From Craspedostauros australis (lineage: Eukaryota > Bacillariophyta > Bacillariophyceae > Mastogloiales > Achnanthaceae), in the NCBI GenBank assembly GCA_026770025.1, contig JAMXDE010000066.1, positions 186,001-250,000 of the forward strand: 64,000 nucleotides of DNA, given 5' to 3'. A model generated the notes under the pieces. It searched no databases, had not been told where the DNA came from, and saw only the letters and a program-made list of their open reading frames with translations. This document shows, piece after piece, positions 22,577-36,300 of the stretch; the stretch's first letter is position 1, and each line of letters starts with the position of its first letter. Made by a program: the position numbers and the translations under genes.

Positions 22577-25500
22577 TCATTCGAATGTTCTCGATGTGTC
22601 AAGGTACGACTTCTCATGTTCACGTTGTAAGTCGGCCTTGATGTTCTTGGTGAATCCGTCGCTTGTGTTCTGCTCGGATTTGACAAAAATGATTTCGATG
22701 GTTTTGTTGATTACCATGTTCCTCACATAGTGATGGCGCACGTCGATGTGCCGCGATCGTTGGGATGTTGATGGGTTCTTGGCGATGAAGATCGCTCCAA
22801 TGTTGTCCACGCGGACCTTGATCGGTGTCTCCACTGGGACGCCCACACTTTCGAGTAGCTGCACGACGAAGAAGATCTCCTTTGCCGCTTCGGAAAGGGC
22901 AACGTATTCTGCTTCGGATGAGCTGAGTGTGACGGCCTTCTGTGCCTTGGATCGCCAAAGGATTGGTACCTTGCACAGGTATAGGATGAATCCCCCTACG
23001 CTGATTCTCGTGTTCTTGTCTCCTGCATATTCGCTATCGCAGAAGAGCTCCATGTCCCAGCCGTCGTCATCTGGACGCGTTGGATGGATCTTCAATCCAT
23101 AGTCCTTTGTATCGATCACATACTTGATGATCCAATACATCTCCTTCATTGCGGCCTTGGTGGGCCCGATCAATACCTTGGAGAGTTCCCTCACAGGGTT
23201 CGCGATATCTGGTCGCGAGTGCTTGAGGAAGAGTAGCATACCGACGCCTCGGCGGTATTCGGCATGTTCTTTCGGTCCAACCTTCTGTAGTCCGTTATCT
23301 TCGGATGGTTGTACGATGATTTGACCCGGGGTTCCCGGTGTCGCGTAGCGTTGCATCTTCTCAACCTTGGTTCCGAACTCTTCGATGAGATGTCGGATGA
23401 GATGTGGTTGACGCAACGTTGCTCTGGTCTTGTCATGGTTCAGTTCGATGTTGCAGCTGAGGTAATCTCCGAGTCCACGCTCGATTGTTACCTTGAACTT
23501 GCTGCCTTGGATGTCCTTCAGGAAGGTCTCCAATGCCTTGGAGTCTCCGCAGCAGAAGCAATCGTCCACGTAGATGGCCACGATCATGCTTCCTTCGTTC
23601 GTCTTCCTGTAGAACAGGCACGGGTCTGCTGCGCTCTGTTCGAAGTTGATGTTCTTGAGAGTCGACACCAATATCTTGAACCACTGCCTGGCGCTCTGCA
23701 CAAGTCCGTAGATTGGCTTGTGTAGGGTCAGGGTTTCGTCTGGTTGATGATCCATCCCGTTGGGACAGTTCATGTAGATCTCCTCGTCGAGGTCTCCATG
23801 TAGGAATGCCGTTACGACATCGACGAGTGCGCAGTCCATCTTCTTGATTAGCATGATCACCATCATGACCCGATAGGTCACGTCATGGATGACGGGTGAG
23901 TAATGCTCTTGGAAGTCTACTCCTGCAACTTGTGAATAGCCACATGCAACGAGCCGCGCTCGATGTGTGCCGTCACGCTTCAGCTTGAAGACCCATTTGC
24001 ATTTGCAGCATCTGCAGCCGCGTGGAATGGCGTCTCGTTTGATCTTGCTGTATACCTTGCGTGTATCCATGGAGTCGAACTCCTTGTTGATGGCTGCTCG
24101 ATATCCCTTTTGATGGATGGGATCTGGGTGATTGAAAGCTCCATCGAATGTCGTTGGTTCGATATGCTTCTCTGGTTCCTTGTTCTCGTCCTGCATCGAC
24201 AGCCCGATGTCGATCGCTGGTGCGTCGGTGATGATTGCGTTCATTCCGTATAGTCCTGTTGTGCTATGGTGAGTGATCTCGATTTCTCCTTCATCCACGA
24301 TTTCTTCGTCATCTGTAGTTTCGTTGTTGGACTCGTCGGTTATCTCATCGCTCAGTTTGTCACTATCGTCATTAGATGATGACTTGCTCTCATAGCCTTC
24401 CTCCTTTCGACCTCGTTCGTTGAAGTCTGCGAGCTCACGCAGAGCTCTAGGAATACACTTCCCTGTAGTTGACTTAGGATTAGCTTCTCCCTTCCTGCCT
24501 CGTGCTTCATGACGTCGGATTCTCTCCTTTCTATCTATGTCATGCTTGCTTGGCTTGGTTGGTGGAGGTCTGGATGGTGTGTCATGTGTAGACCTCGCTG
24601 GTGTGTTCGGAGGAGTAACGCCTGTGTCATCGTCGGCTTCGTTGCCGGATGGTACGATCTTGTCATCCTCATGATTGGATTCACTCCGATCTTCCTTGTC
24701 GTCATTGATTAGTTGAGTTACTACTCCATCGTCCTCATCATGCTCATCATTGCTGTCTGATAGGATGTGATACCTGTTGCTGTCAGCGAAAGATACTCTC
24801 TTTGCTTCTGATATTCGACGCATTGCCGTCTTCGGCATTGCTCCCTTCCGTCCAATGGTTGTGAAGCCGTCTGCGTCCGTTGTTCCTGTTTCATTGGATG
24901 TGTTCGGTGCTGGTGCCCAGCCACGGAACTGTCCGTATGATTGGTTGAGCCACTTGATATCGCGAGAGCAGATCAGTGATTTGATCGATGGTCTGTACAT
25001 GTTGTAGACCCCTGATGCATGTTGGCGTGCATATCCGATGAACACCATCTCTTCTCCTCTATTCTTGAGCTTGGCGGTGATCCCGCCATAGGTGGTCTTC
25101 ACAACACCCACCTCTCCGAAAGTGCGGAGTGCATCCGCGTATGGTGGATCGCTTCCGAAGAATTGGCGGTATGGTGACTCCTTCTGGTTCTTCGCTACGG
25201 TGATGTTGGCGATGGCGGTGTCAGTGCTCGCAGCTGCTGCCCACAGGCCATGTCTATACTCTTCGTCGAGTTGTGCTCCGTTGAGCATGGAGCGGATCTT
25301 GGTATAGAGGTACGCGAACTTGCGTTCCACTCTGCCGTTCTGTTGCGGCGTGTTCAATGCCGTGAATTCGATTTTCACGTTGAGTCCTGCATCGATGAGA
25401 ATATCCTCCGTGGACTTGTTCTCTCCGCTGTTGTCACCTCGGAAGATGATTTGTTGATCACCAGTCTGTGATTTGATCGTTTGGACGAATCGTTTGATGT

Positions 25501-28500
25501 ACCCTGGTTGATCACTCTTGTTCTTGAGAAAGAAACTCCAGCAGTGATCCGTGCAGTTGTCCACGATCAGGGTCCAGTAGCGTTTATCTCCGAAGCTTAT
25601 GTGTTTAGTGTAACTAATGTCAATGAAAAGCCGTTCGCCGCGGCGAGTTGCTCTTGGAATTGTTGCCTTTGGAATGTTCTTTACTCTTGCATTCGCGACC
25701 GCGCAGTCGCGACATACCGGCATCTCGCCGATAATCTTCCATCCGTATTGGGCGGCTGTCCGCTTCATGGTTTCGAGTGGCGCGTGGCCGAGCATTCGAT
25801 GCAAGTTCACTGCGCTGATCTCCTTGGATGGATTCTTGATGATGGCTGTGCAAGCCTTATCGTCGTCTGTTGGCATGATGGGATGCATTTGCACTCCCGT
25901 GATGAATCCGTTCGATGTGGGGAAGACTCGATCGAACACGATCTTCATTCCGGATCCGTTGATGATGTCCATCAGAATGCCGTTGTTACCAAGCTGGTAA
26001 CCGTTGTACAGAGCCTTGTTTGGTGAGAAAAGGTTCACCGCCATTTTCGGTGTGTACTTCACGTCATCGAGCCGGATGATGTGGCCAGTGTTGTCTCGTT
26101 GCTTGACCTTCAAGCGAATGGATCCCATTTTGGGAGAATCCAGCTTCGTGCTGTCTCCCACTTGGACGAAGGACTTGATGTGCCGCACGTTGAAGAGAGC
26201 AGCGTCCGAATTGACGATGTGACACGAAGCTCCACTGTTGGCGAGCCAGGTGTCCTTGTTGACCTTGTCTTTGTGTTTGGTACTCAGCTCGTGGAGCTGC
26301 TCCACGGCTGCCGCAGCTATCTCGTCGTCGAAGCTGCCGTCATCGTCGTCTTCGTGAACTCCATCTTCGTTGTATGGATTATGATGTTCCTCGTCGTCCA
26401 TGTTGTCAGGTAGTTGTGCGTCGTCCGATGGAATCGTATTGTTCCGATGTGATCCTGTGGCTGGATCGTATGGGTTGACGCGTGGTCGCTCGCGCAGGAG
26501 TACACGCATGCACCCTCCAAGGATGTAATGGAGATCCGTCTCTGGAATCGTCTCTGTGTCATCCGCTTCCAATATGCGGTTGATGACGACCGAATTGGCG
26601 AGAATCTCTTCGATGGATCTGAAGTTCTCCGATAGGATGGATCCCATCATGTTCACCCATATTGGTCTGAGCACTCCTTGTGCGACTCCTGGGTACATCT
26701 TCACTCCTGCTTCCATTACGGTATCGAAGATGAGTTGCTTTTGGATTATCAATGCTGTCTCTGTTGCATATGGGACGGTATCATGACGATGGAGGTAGTT
26801 GGAGTCGTTGTGATCCTCGATTGGTGGGAAGTCGATGTTCCCTGGGTAGACGACACGCTCGTTTGGGTTGAAGCTGTCGTCTGGATGATCTTCTGTTTCA
26901 TCACTGTCGTCTTCGTCGAAGATACCCGATCTGTTGTTCCCCGCCGCCGGAGGAGCCGGCGCCGCGCCGCTGTTCGTTTCGTCTCGGCCTCTGTCATTCT
27001 TGTTGGGTTCGTCGTCATCTTCTTCACTCATGGCCTCCTCGATGTCGCTATCGATGGCCTCGTTGCCCATCTCAGCTCTGTCGCTGTATGGACCGATCAG
27101 GTCGTTTGCGTTGAAGCAGCATTCGTAGCTCACTTCGCGTCTTGGATCCACCTCGCGGATGATGGGCTCTTTACTGAGCCACTCCGGGACAATTTCATCG
27201 TCCACCACTTCGTTGTCACTCCCGACGCACTCGAAGTTATCGAAGAAGGAGTCTTCGATGTAGTCGTCGGACACCAACATGCAGAGCGGCATGTCCTTTG
27301 CTAAGAGTACCATCTCGTGCCCGCTCTTGTCGTGTCCTTCCGTTGCCGTGTTGGCTTGTTCGTTGGTCTTCTTGTTCTTGTTGAGCTTCTTCTTTCGGCA
27401 CTCCGCCTCGCGATGTCCGAAGATGCCACAGTAGTTGCACTTCCCGTTGAAGCTGCTTCCCTTGTTGCGGTTGTTGTTACGCTTTCCGTTCATCTTGTTG
27501 TTGTTGTTGTTGTTTTTCTTGTTGTTCGATTTCTTGCGTTCTGGGCAATCGGTGGATCTGTGACCATACACACCACAGTTGTGGCAGGTGCCCTTGAAGT
27601 TACCAGTGCTTGTGAAGCCGGCGTCATTGCTCTTCGTATTGCTGTCTTGGAAATCGTCGATGTATACCTTTCCGCCTTGATGCGTGGTATGTGCTTCACG
27701 GAGTACTCCTCTGATTGTGTTGATGGTGACCACTGTCGGATTGAACGTGAGTTGGTGGTTGCAACTCACGACGTGTGTTCTGTATTCCACGCTCACCGTA
27801 CTGAGGATTTGCATGATCATTTCCTCGTCCGTGATCGTGTATCCGACATCGTGGAGACGGGAGCACAGTATCTCGAGTCGCGTGATGTATACGTCGGGGT
27901 CTGAGTCTTTCTTCATCTTTTCGTTGTTGAATTGACGCTTGAGTTTGATCTTCGTCACCGCATCGGATGGCCGGAACTTCTCCGCGAGAACGTTCCACGC
28001 TGCGTGTGGATTCCCATCAGGGTAATCGTCGGAGATGCATTGATTGATGTATTGGATGGCCTGCTTGCCCTTTCCCTTCTCTGTGTCCATCATGAGGATC
28101 AGATCGCTGAAGCAGTTGCCTGCCAGCTCGTAGGTTTCCTCCATTGCCTCCTTGATTTCGTCGGTGGCTGCTGCGATCTCACTCACTGTTGGAATCTTTG
28201 TCTTGCCCAACATCACGTCTCTCGTCTTCTGTGTACGAGCGTATGCTTTTGCTTGGGACTCCCATGCGCTATAATCCTCTTGTTCACCGCTGAACATCGG
28301 CGCTTTGATGCGCCACTTGTTCGTGTTGGCTGATGTCGCCATTTTGTCTTGTCGTTTCGTCGTTGGTGCGCTCGTGCCCTTGATTTCCGTCTGTTTCTGT
28401 GTTGCCGATTCCTCGATTTTCGCCTGTTGTTGCGCGGAGACATTTTTCGTCACAAATTCTCCTCCAGATGGTGTCTCACTTTTCACACCCTGTTTGGCTG

Positions 28501-28747
28501 TGCGAATGCTCTTCGTCACACCAGTCTCCTCTTGCTTGATCGCCTTGAGAATGCTCTTCTCCTCGCGGTGTAGTCTTGTAGACTGTTCCTCTTCGGTCTC
28601 GTTGATTGTGCTTGCCTCTGTGCCTGATAGGACAGTAGCCTCAGCTACTTCCTTCTCTTGTCGTGATCAAGTCTCACTCGCACCTTCTTCTTGCTTGATA
28701 GCCAGATTGGACAGAGGGATGTCTTTCAATTCCTCTTCCTCGCTCAT
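22577..28747 (-). CDS. Copia gag-pol polyprotein
   Basis: Open for about 2030 codons after an in-frame TGA; the ATG at 28747 is followed by that TGA at 28669-28667, and the next ATG in frame is at 28343. Numbering from 28519: gag with two CCHC knuckles (CHNCGVYGHRSTDC about 322, CNYCGIFGHREAEC about 364); an acidic linker (about 415-740); protease-like WLANSGASCH with Asn761 replacing the usual catalytic Asp; integrase HHCC zinc site (HRMLGH...CRDC) and DDE core (FIDISYT, FRGDNSGEN, QQNGRVERK); reverse transcriptase with VDVVTAFLHGDL and YVDD (about 1650); RNase H with FCDSEYAGD, SSSEAEYVA and RVDNIGA. Integration and reverse-transcription residues look intact, whereas the protease residue and the early stop do not. 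The long linker between gag and protease is unusual. It groups by eye with diatom CoDi-like copia elements. Confidence 0.93.
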
Positions 28748-28828
28748 TCAGCCTGCTGCTTTTGAATGATGTTGTCTTCCTCGCACGATCCGATCCGCGG
28801 GCTCTCCCTGATCTATTGTTTATAAACA

Positions 28829-29637
28829 TGTTGGCAAGTTCCGGACCTCGGAAGCCTACAATCGTGGAAGACAGTGTTGGTTGATAGTCATTCTGTTTGC
28901 TATTTCATTACTTGAGCACTCCAATCCTCTCGGTGTATGCTCGTTCTCTTGCCCGATGCTCTTGGCACATCTGTCTGTTTTGTAGATTGGGTCTCCGACT
29001 ACGAGTTGGTACATGAGATGCTCTCTTGCTGCTATTCGTATTCTCTCTCTCTCAATATTGTGTGTTCATGCTACACGATACTCTGTGTTCAAAGTGTACT
29101 CCGCATTCGACACTCTGTTCATTCAGTACTGGTTCCTACTCCATGAGTACTTACCATTTGAAGTTCATCTCCCGTATCCATGATCCTGATGCCCATCGGT
29201 CATTCGGATCTTCGCCTCCTGCTCTGACTTGGAGACAGATGTTGACGTGGTGACATGATGACATCCTGTCGACATCAGTAGGCATCCTTCTGCTCTCCAG
29301 ATGTCATGTTCCATTGGTGATGCGATGGTCTGTCACATGATGTCATCATCTCAGGTTTAGTTGGGAGGTACCTCAAGATTTGCTTGGTACCATACATTTC
29401 TATTGATGGATGGATGGATGGACAATGTTCTTGATACTCTCAAAAATCGTTGATTGCAAATTTCCTCTCGAAACTGCTCATTTTCGTGTGTTCCATTTGT
29501 GCTGTGATTTGGCAAAATCATAGCATATTATTGACACGAATGTAGTTGTACCGTCCAAGTGCGTATGAGAGAATAGCAGGTGAACGATGCACATTTACAC
29601 GTACATCTTGACACATACACGTATGTACATCTCGATA
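28829..29637 (-). repeat. 5' LTR of copia element
   Basis: Starts (plus strand) TGTTGGCAAGTTCCGG like its partner and ends TCTCGATA, so the terminal CA is lost. Immediately inside, where the primer-binding site is expected, is a perfect 12-bp palindrome TGTTTATAAACA (28817-28828) rather than a visible tRNA-Met complement. Confidence 0.87.
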
Positions 29638-29749
29638 GAGAGCATTGGGAGACTCCAAAACAGAATCAAAACCACCACCACTACCAACACCGTCGAACGC
29701 AATCGCAAGAGTGTCCATGAGCGGAACTTGCCAACAGGCATGCTTACAG

Positions 29750-30665
29750 AACAATCAAGCAAGACGCTATGACTGGAACAACAGAACCAGAATCGGATTG
29801 GACATTGTGGGGCATAGTGCATTGGATGACCTAGCAAAACAAGCAACGCAAACAAAGCTTCTCTCTCTGTATGGGCTTTCTCCATGCATGTGCCTTGTTA
29901 TGTGGAACCATGCTTGTGGTGGTCCAAAATGCCATCCCAAGCACTTGATTTGGACCTTGTACTTCTTGCGGCACTATGATTGCGTTTTTGCACTGTGGAA
30001 AACTTGTCTGCAGATCCCAAACCTCTAATGAAGTGGACTTGACTTCATATGGATGAAATTCAGAAGGGATACAAAGGTGTAGGAAGCGGAACACAATAGC
30101 AGATTGATACATCTCCTATTCTCACTTTCACAATGTCAACTCACATCGTATTTTTGATTGCTTATACTGTTGGCAACCCATAATACAGATTTAGTGGGAT
30201 AATTTTGTTAAGAATGACAAGCATCAAAGGTGCAAAGTCACAGTGGACGTGACTTACTTTCATGTTTGGGAATCTCATCCTTTTTCAAAGAAATGGTACA
30301 GCCACATATACAAGGGAGCTAGTCTGCGGTAGAAGATGGAGATTTGCATCCAAACTGGTGACATTGTTTGGTGCTATGGTCTGTTCTCTTGTGGTTGATG
30401 GCCTGACCCAAAGATCTTCAGCTGCTCGCTGGCGGGGAAACTTGCTTGTGAAATGGTGGAAGCAGATGGAGGGTACAGCAGTCCCTGGGTACGCAAGCCA
30501 AAGAACTACAATACCAACGCAGACAGGGATGGCAAGACACATGAAAGAGCAAGACACGAAACCATCAATCGTCTCTTCAAGAAATCGAAGATCTTCTATG
30601 AATCATTTCGACAAAATATGCAGCTGCACAAGACAGTATTGAAGGCAGTTGCCATAGCTGTCTAT
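29750..30665 (+). pseudogene. Decayed PIF/Harbinger-like transposase
   Basis: Translated pieces match the two intact Harbinger-like transposases of this window. The N-terminal part (about 29790-30010) has the pattern ...LVMWNHACGG...CHPKHLIWTLYFLRHY, comparable to ILWNELVGARALPRGAKPKHLLWTCAFL of the 38-39 kb gene. The C-terminal part (about 30225-30660) has VTVDVTYFHVWE, FSKKWYSHIYKGASLR and RHETINRLFKKSK. It carries at least two in-frame stops (TAG after SLR; TGA after FSCG), frameshifts, and lacks the second catalytic Asp region. It begins about 110 bp from the copia LTR end, so the copia element may have landed next to or inside this older copy. Confidence 0.7.
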
Positions 30666-31372
30666 TGATCAGGGCTTCTTCCAGCCTTGCCAAGTCAGGT
30701 AATAGAGAAAGAGACAGACTAAGTGATTAGAGCAGACCAGAGAAATTGGTTGTATGCATGTGAACAAAGTGTTGTGCAGAAGACCCGTGTTGCCTGTCAT
30801 TGGAACGATTTTGGGTTTGCACAGTTGTCAATTCGAATGAATCCCATTGCGTCTTCGTTCTAAGACCAAAGGGAAAATATATGTTACCATAGCTCCCAGT
30901 TTTTGAGTTGGACAAGCAATCCACGCAGAGTTGCACGGTACGTTTCTCGTCGTGAATTCCTGTGGTGATGATTCCTCCGCCAGATTTCGGAATTGTCCTG
31001 TGAGGGCTCTCAATTCCTACTTCCGACGAAGAACAAGGAATCACCAACATGTCACGATCATCGACTGGATGGACTCGTTTTTAACCAATCATAGCGCGCG
31101 ACGTGGACAATGCGAATCGAAAGCAGCCTTCGACAGATGTCAACGGCACAAGTGTCGCGCGCGTGCGCGGAGCGCAAAAAATTCTTGTGCGGTCAAACGT
31201 TGCTCAGGCAGAGTGACAAATTTGAGTGTGCGAGATGCGTGTTGCCCCCAACGATGAATTCAGTAGTGGATGCTGGTTGTGCTTTCAATCACTTCCATGG
31301 AACGATCTCTGATCATGGCAATTGGCAGTTGCAACACAGATTCTACAGGAGCTGCTTTTGTGGTTAGATTGT
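30666..31372. other. No gene seen
   Basis: Short ORFs only, none recognisable. It leads into the TTG microsatellite. Confidence 0.45.
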
Positions 31373-32175
<803 letters not shown>

Positions 32176-33369
32176 GCATCATAGCTCGTCGTGTGTTGGT
32201 GTGATAGAGGTTGGCGAACTTGGGGAGATTGCACCTGACACAACAGGACGACGAGCTGGGCTCTCTCCCACCAAGATCCCAATCGCCGCTGGTATTCGCT
32301 GCCAAATACAAGGTCTGTCCCTCTTTCGAAAAGATGTTGTGGGTCGTCGAGAAGAAATGATTGGTCGCTGAAAATTCAAACAGTTTCGTGGAGAACACCT
32401 CGCACCGAAGTTGTGTCAGAAATCAGAAGTTTAGGACCAAAATTTGAAGATGTCAGTTCTTTGTTCTAGTCCAAAACGTAAAATACGTTGAGAACAAGAA
32501 AATGACACTTGTTTGGAAACAGGGAAGCACACGAAACTTCGTTCGATTCGGAAGAATCAAGTGATTGACACCGAAACTTGAAGCCAAGCGCAAAGCAGAT
32601 GAACAACAGCCAGAAGCCAACGATGGCCATGAACAGCAGCAGAAGAGAGAACAAAGCAGTGTGAAAGTCAAGCTGGGCATCAAGATCTGGATTACCCACC
32701 AACCCACAACTCTGGATTTTGACAACTGATCCACAGTCCAGACGAAGCAGAAGCCTCAGTATGCATGCTGCCACTTCACAATCCTCAACATTTCTTCGCA
32801 CCTAACCGCCTCACCATCGCGAAATGTGAGCGTGTCGATGATGGACACGACTGGAAATCAACCTGAAGCACGACTGGCGATTGCTAACTCCATGTGCCCC
32901 TTGACGTCCGCATGCCAAACGTTCCTAGTCGTAGACTAATGCGAAAAATATAAACTTTTTAAATATAAGGACCAGGAGTCTATTAATCCACTCATATACC
33001 CTCTACAACATAATAGGATGATTTTAGTCCTCAAATTAAAAATCGGCACGATTATACTATCGTATCCTGAATGGGGTCCTATGTTCTTGTGATTGTGCAG
33101 ATGGAACACAAGATACAGACGGATGGAGCATGGAGCATGGCTGTGTGGATGGTGGTTGATGTGTCTGCGTTGTTTGGCATCACGGAAATTGCGCGAAATC
33201 GTGGAAATCGATGACCCATCCGACTTTTGTTCGTCATTGACATCATCATCCACGATTGAATCCTTGGGAACCGCGGTAAAGACCATATAATGGTCGGATT
33301 TTGCTTTGCTCACGCTTGAGGCGTGTTGTACGGTTTTGGGATCTGTCGAGTCAAGCACTAATGGGATTA
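32176..33369. other. No gene seen; left flank of PiggyBac-like element
   Basis: Minus-strand ORFs at 32466-32801 and 32936-33358 have no recognisable domain. A 36-bp string at 33262-33297 recurs in inverted orientation at 43362-43397 (about 33 of 36 positions agree). Confidence 0.45.
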
Positions 33370-36300
33370 CTAGTGCCTCAAAGAGCCGGACCCAAATGTT
33401 TGGCGATGTTTGGCGATGTTTGGCGATAATTGGCTACAGATTTTGGACCCGTTTTTCCCAAACTCAGACTTAAACTTATAGACACTCAATCGAATATCTC
33501 TTTGCATCTACCTAAACTTAAGACTCAGGGCTATCCAGGCAAGCAATAGCATTATCTTGTTGTTACTACTATCTAGTCGATCTTTTTGTGTTTGTTGACG
33601 CCCTTGGTGTGGTTTTGCCTTCGGACGACGGACGGACCGGGTGTTGTTTGGCGATGTTTGGCTACAAGTAGAATTCTACAGGAGTCCGGTAGGATCTGGC
33701 CTCTTTTTTCGAGAAATTCGACTCGCCATCTTTGAAGTCTCCGGACTTAGCGGTCTTTGGCCCAATCTGCACAATAGATATCATTTCAGAATCCTCTCTC
33801 CGAGTTGGTCACAACCATATGGTCTATATTGTGTTTGAGTGCGATGGCATGGTGGTATACTTGCGTTTAGTGCTCCCATGGAGGTCGGAACGATATTTGA
33901 CCACTCGGATCCACTCTCGGAAGCATGTCTGAAAATTAATTTCCGTTGTTCGCGTCATCATGACGTCATGAGGAGGACGTAGCAACACACCTGCGACCAT
34001 GGCAACAGCAACAGATGCAACAGCAACAACAGGTGCAGCACCAGCTTTTCTCTGCCCCAACCGACATCGCCCTCCTCTCTATCTACTCTCCACTGAACAT
34101 CGCACCATGAAGATCCGTCCTGGAAGCCACGTATCGAGTCCCTGCGGACCTCTTGTGACCTCTGCAAACAGCAAGGGCAAGGTCCGAAGCGTCCTGTACG
34201 GTGTCGTCCTTAAGTCCCTCCCCAAGAATCACTGGGTTGTGCACTGGCGTTCCATCAATGCAGTGTGTCAACATGCAGGGACCAAGCTCACCCTCCTGGA
34301 CAAGACGCGAGTCGATTTGGACAGCAGCTGTGTCGAGGAGCTCATCCGCACGCAGAGTGTTGGGAAAGGATCAGCTGATCTAGACAAATTGTACAAGACT
34401 TCGCGATACCACAAGCTCTGTCACACCACATCAACGTTCAGTGACACATCTTACTCGCAACGCTCCAATGTCTCATCCCTTCCTAACAGCGCATCAGCCA
34501 GCCATGGCGCAGACATGGACGTCTCCAACCGAAACACGGATGGATCTGCGCCAGGAATCTCGATTTGCGGCGACGATGATGCAACAGGTGACCTGCATTC
34601 AACGTTTGACCCAAGCACAGGCGATTTGCTTGCGGGTGATGAATTCGACTACATCATGCTACGTGAACAAGAGCCAGCAGGATACTCACACATGGAGGAG
34701 AAGAATGAATTGATGAATACTACAGTCACAGTTGGCAAGCAGAAGCATGCAGTGTCATGGACAGTAGTTGATGACGATTCTATTCAACACCGCAACGACG
34801 AGCCTCAAACCAAGCTTGGTGTGGCAGGTTTTGACTTCGGCAAAAAATGTTTGCGAGATGACACCAATCGCGACCGGATTAACCTGCTGGGACTGGTGCA
34901 ACATCTGTGGCCAGGCGACTGGAAGCGACAAATCGACGCTCTCAACAGGCGAATCATCGCAGGCGTAATTGATGTTGGCGGGAGGCGCAACCAAGACCCT
35001 GTGTCGGAGCGCGAACTGTGGGTGTTTTTTGGGATCATGCTTGTTGGCAAGCTGGATTCCACCACAAAGCTCTGGGGCGACCGGATGAGTGAAGGCTTCT
35101 GTGACGTAAGAGATCTCACAAAGCACATGCCTTTCCACCGATTCAAGCACATCCGCGAACACTTCATTCCTTACCTGTTCTCTGACCCGGCCAGGCAACA
35201 CAGCGACAAGTGGTGGCAAATTCAACCTGGGGTGGAGTTATTCAACAAACGTCGTTGTGACACGATCATTCCGGGTCAGGTAAAAGTCATGGACGAAAGC
35301 ATGACTGCGTATAAGCCTCGTCTGACGCCCACTGGAAACCTTCCACATCTGACGCACATTCCGCGCAAGCCGGAACCACTTGGGGTGGAGTTTAAAACCA
35401 TTGCTGATGGCGAAACCGGTATCATGCTTCATTTGGAGATTCAACGCGGAAAGCGAGAGATGGACAAGGCCGATCACGTGAGAGATTGTGGGAAAGCAAC
35501 TGTTGCCTGTTCTCTGCGCATGGCTCTGGCAACGCATGACATTGGGCGAAACAACATCCACATCGACACGTCAGAGTTTTCCTTCCCAAGAAGCATTTTC
35601 ATTGGAGATTCGTGGTTCGCCTCTGTGCAGACGTGCTCGGAGATCGCTGTGAAGGCAAATTCAGGATTCATTGGAATCATCAAAACCTCGTCCGCCGGCT
35701 TCCCACTCAAGTTCCTCCAAGAAAAGATGAGCGACTGGCCCTCCGGAACACAGCTGCTTCTGAAACGCAACCGCGACGATGGGGATGTTGATCGTGATGA
35801 TACCGCAACAGAAATATACGCCCTGGGATACAAGTACTCGCGCAATTCAGTGATTCCATTTGTGTTCTCCTCTGGATCAGGACATTTGGGGGCATTCACA
35901 CCCTACATCGCAAGATGGATCGACGACGAACGCAGGCATCGAACGAAGGAGGTTCCACGACCCGAGGTGGCGAGTAAGTATTTTGGTGCATGCAATGCCG
36001 TGGACACGCACAATCATGTTCGCCAAGATGTGTTGGGACTCGAGAGGATCTGGGTGACAAAGGACGGGTATTTCCGCCTGGTGACAACTTTGTTCGCCCT
36101 CACTGTCGTGGATACAATGAAGGCATACACATATCATCTCGGTTCTCGCCACAGGCACAAACAGGTTACGCTGCGAACCTTCATCAACATGCTCGCGCAG
36201 GACATGATCTGCAACAACGAACATGACACGCCACGGTGTCTGGAAACCACATCTATTCTACCACAAGGGCACGCTTGCAATAACGTGGACGACGGGACGA

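Larger units (their letters stand above)
21759..29637 (-). mobile_element. Ty1/copia LTR retrotransposon, full length
   Basis: A 7.9-kb element transcribed on the minus strand. Direct LTRs lie at 28829-29637 (5' LTR) and 21759-22556 (3' LTR). A purine tract AGGAAGGG (complement of 22557-22564) abuts the 3' LTR as polypurine tract. One gag-pol frame fills the interior. Domain order protease-integrase-RT-RNase H is that of copia. The LTR pair is visibly diverged (roughly one difference in ten in the parts I aligned, plus indels), and I found no target-site duplication (CAAGC left, GAGAG right), so the copy is old or rearranged. The 5' LTR begins TATCGAG instead of the TGTCGAG of the other copy. 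Confidence 0.92.
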
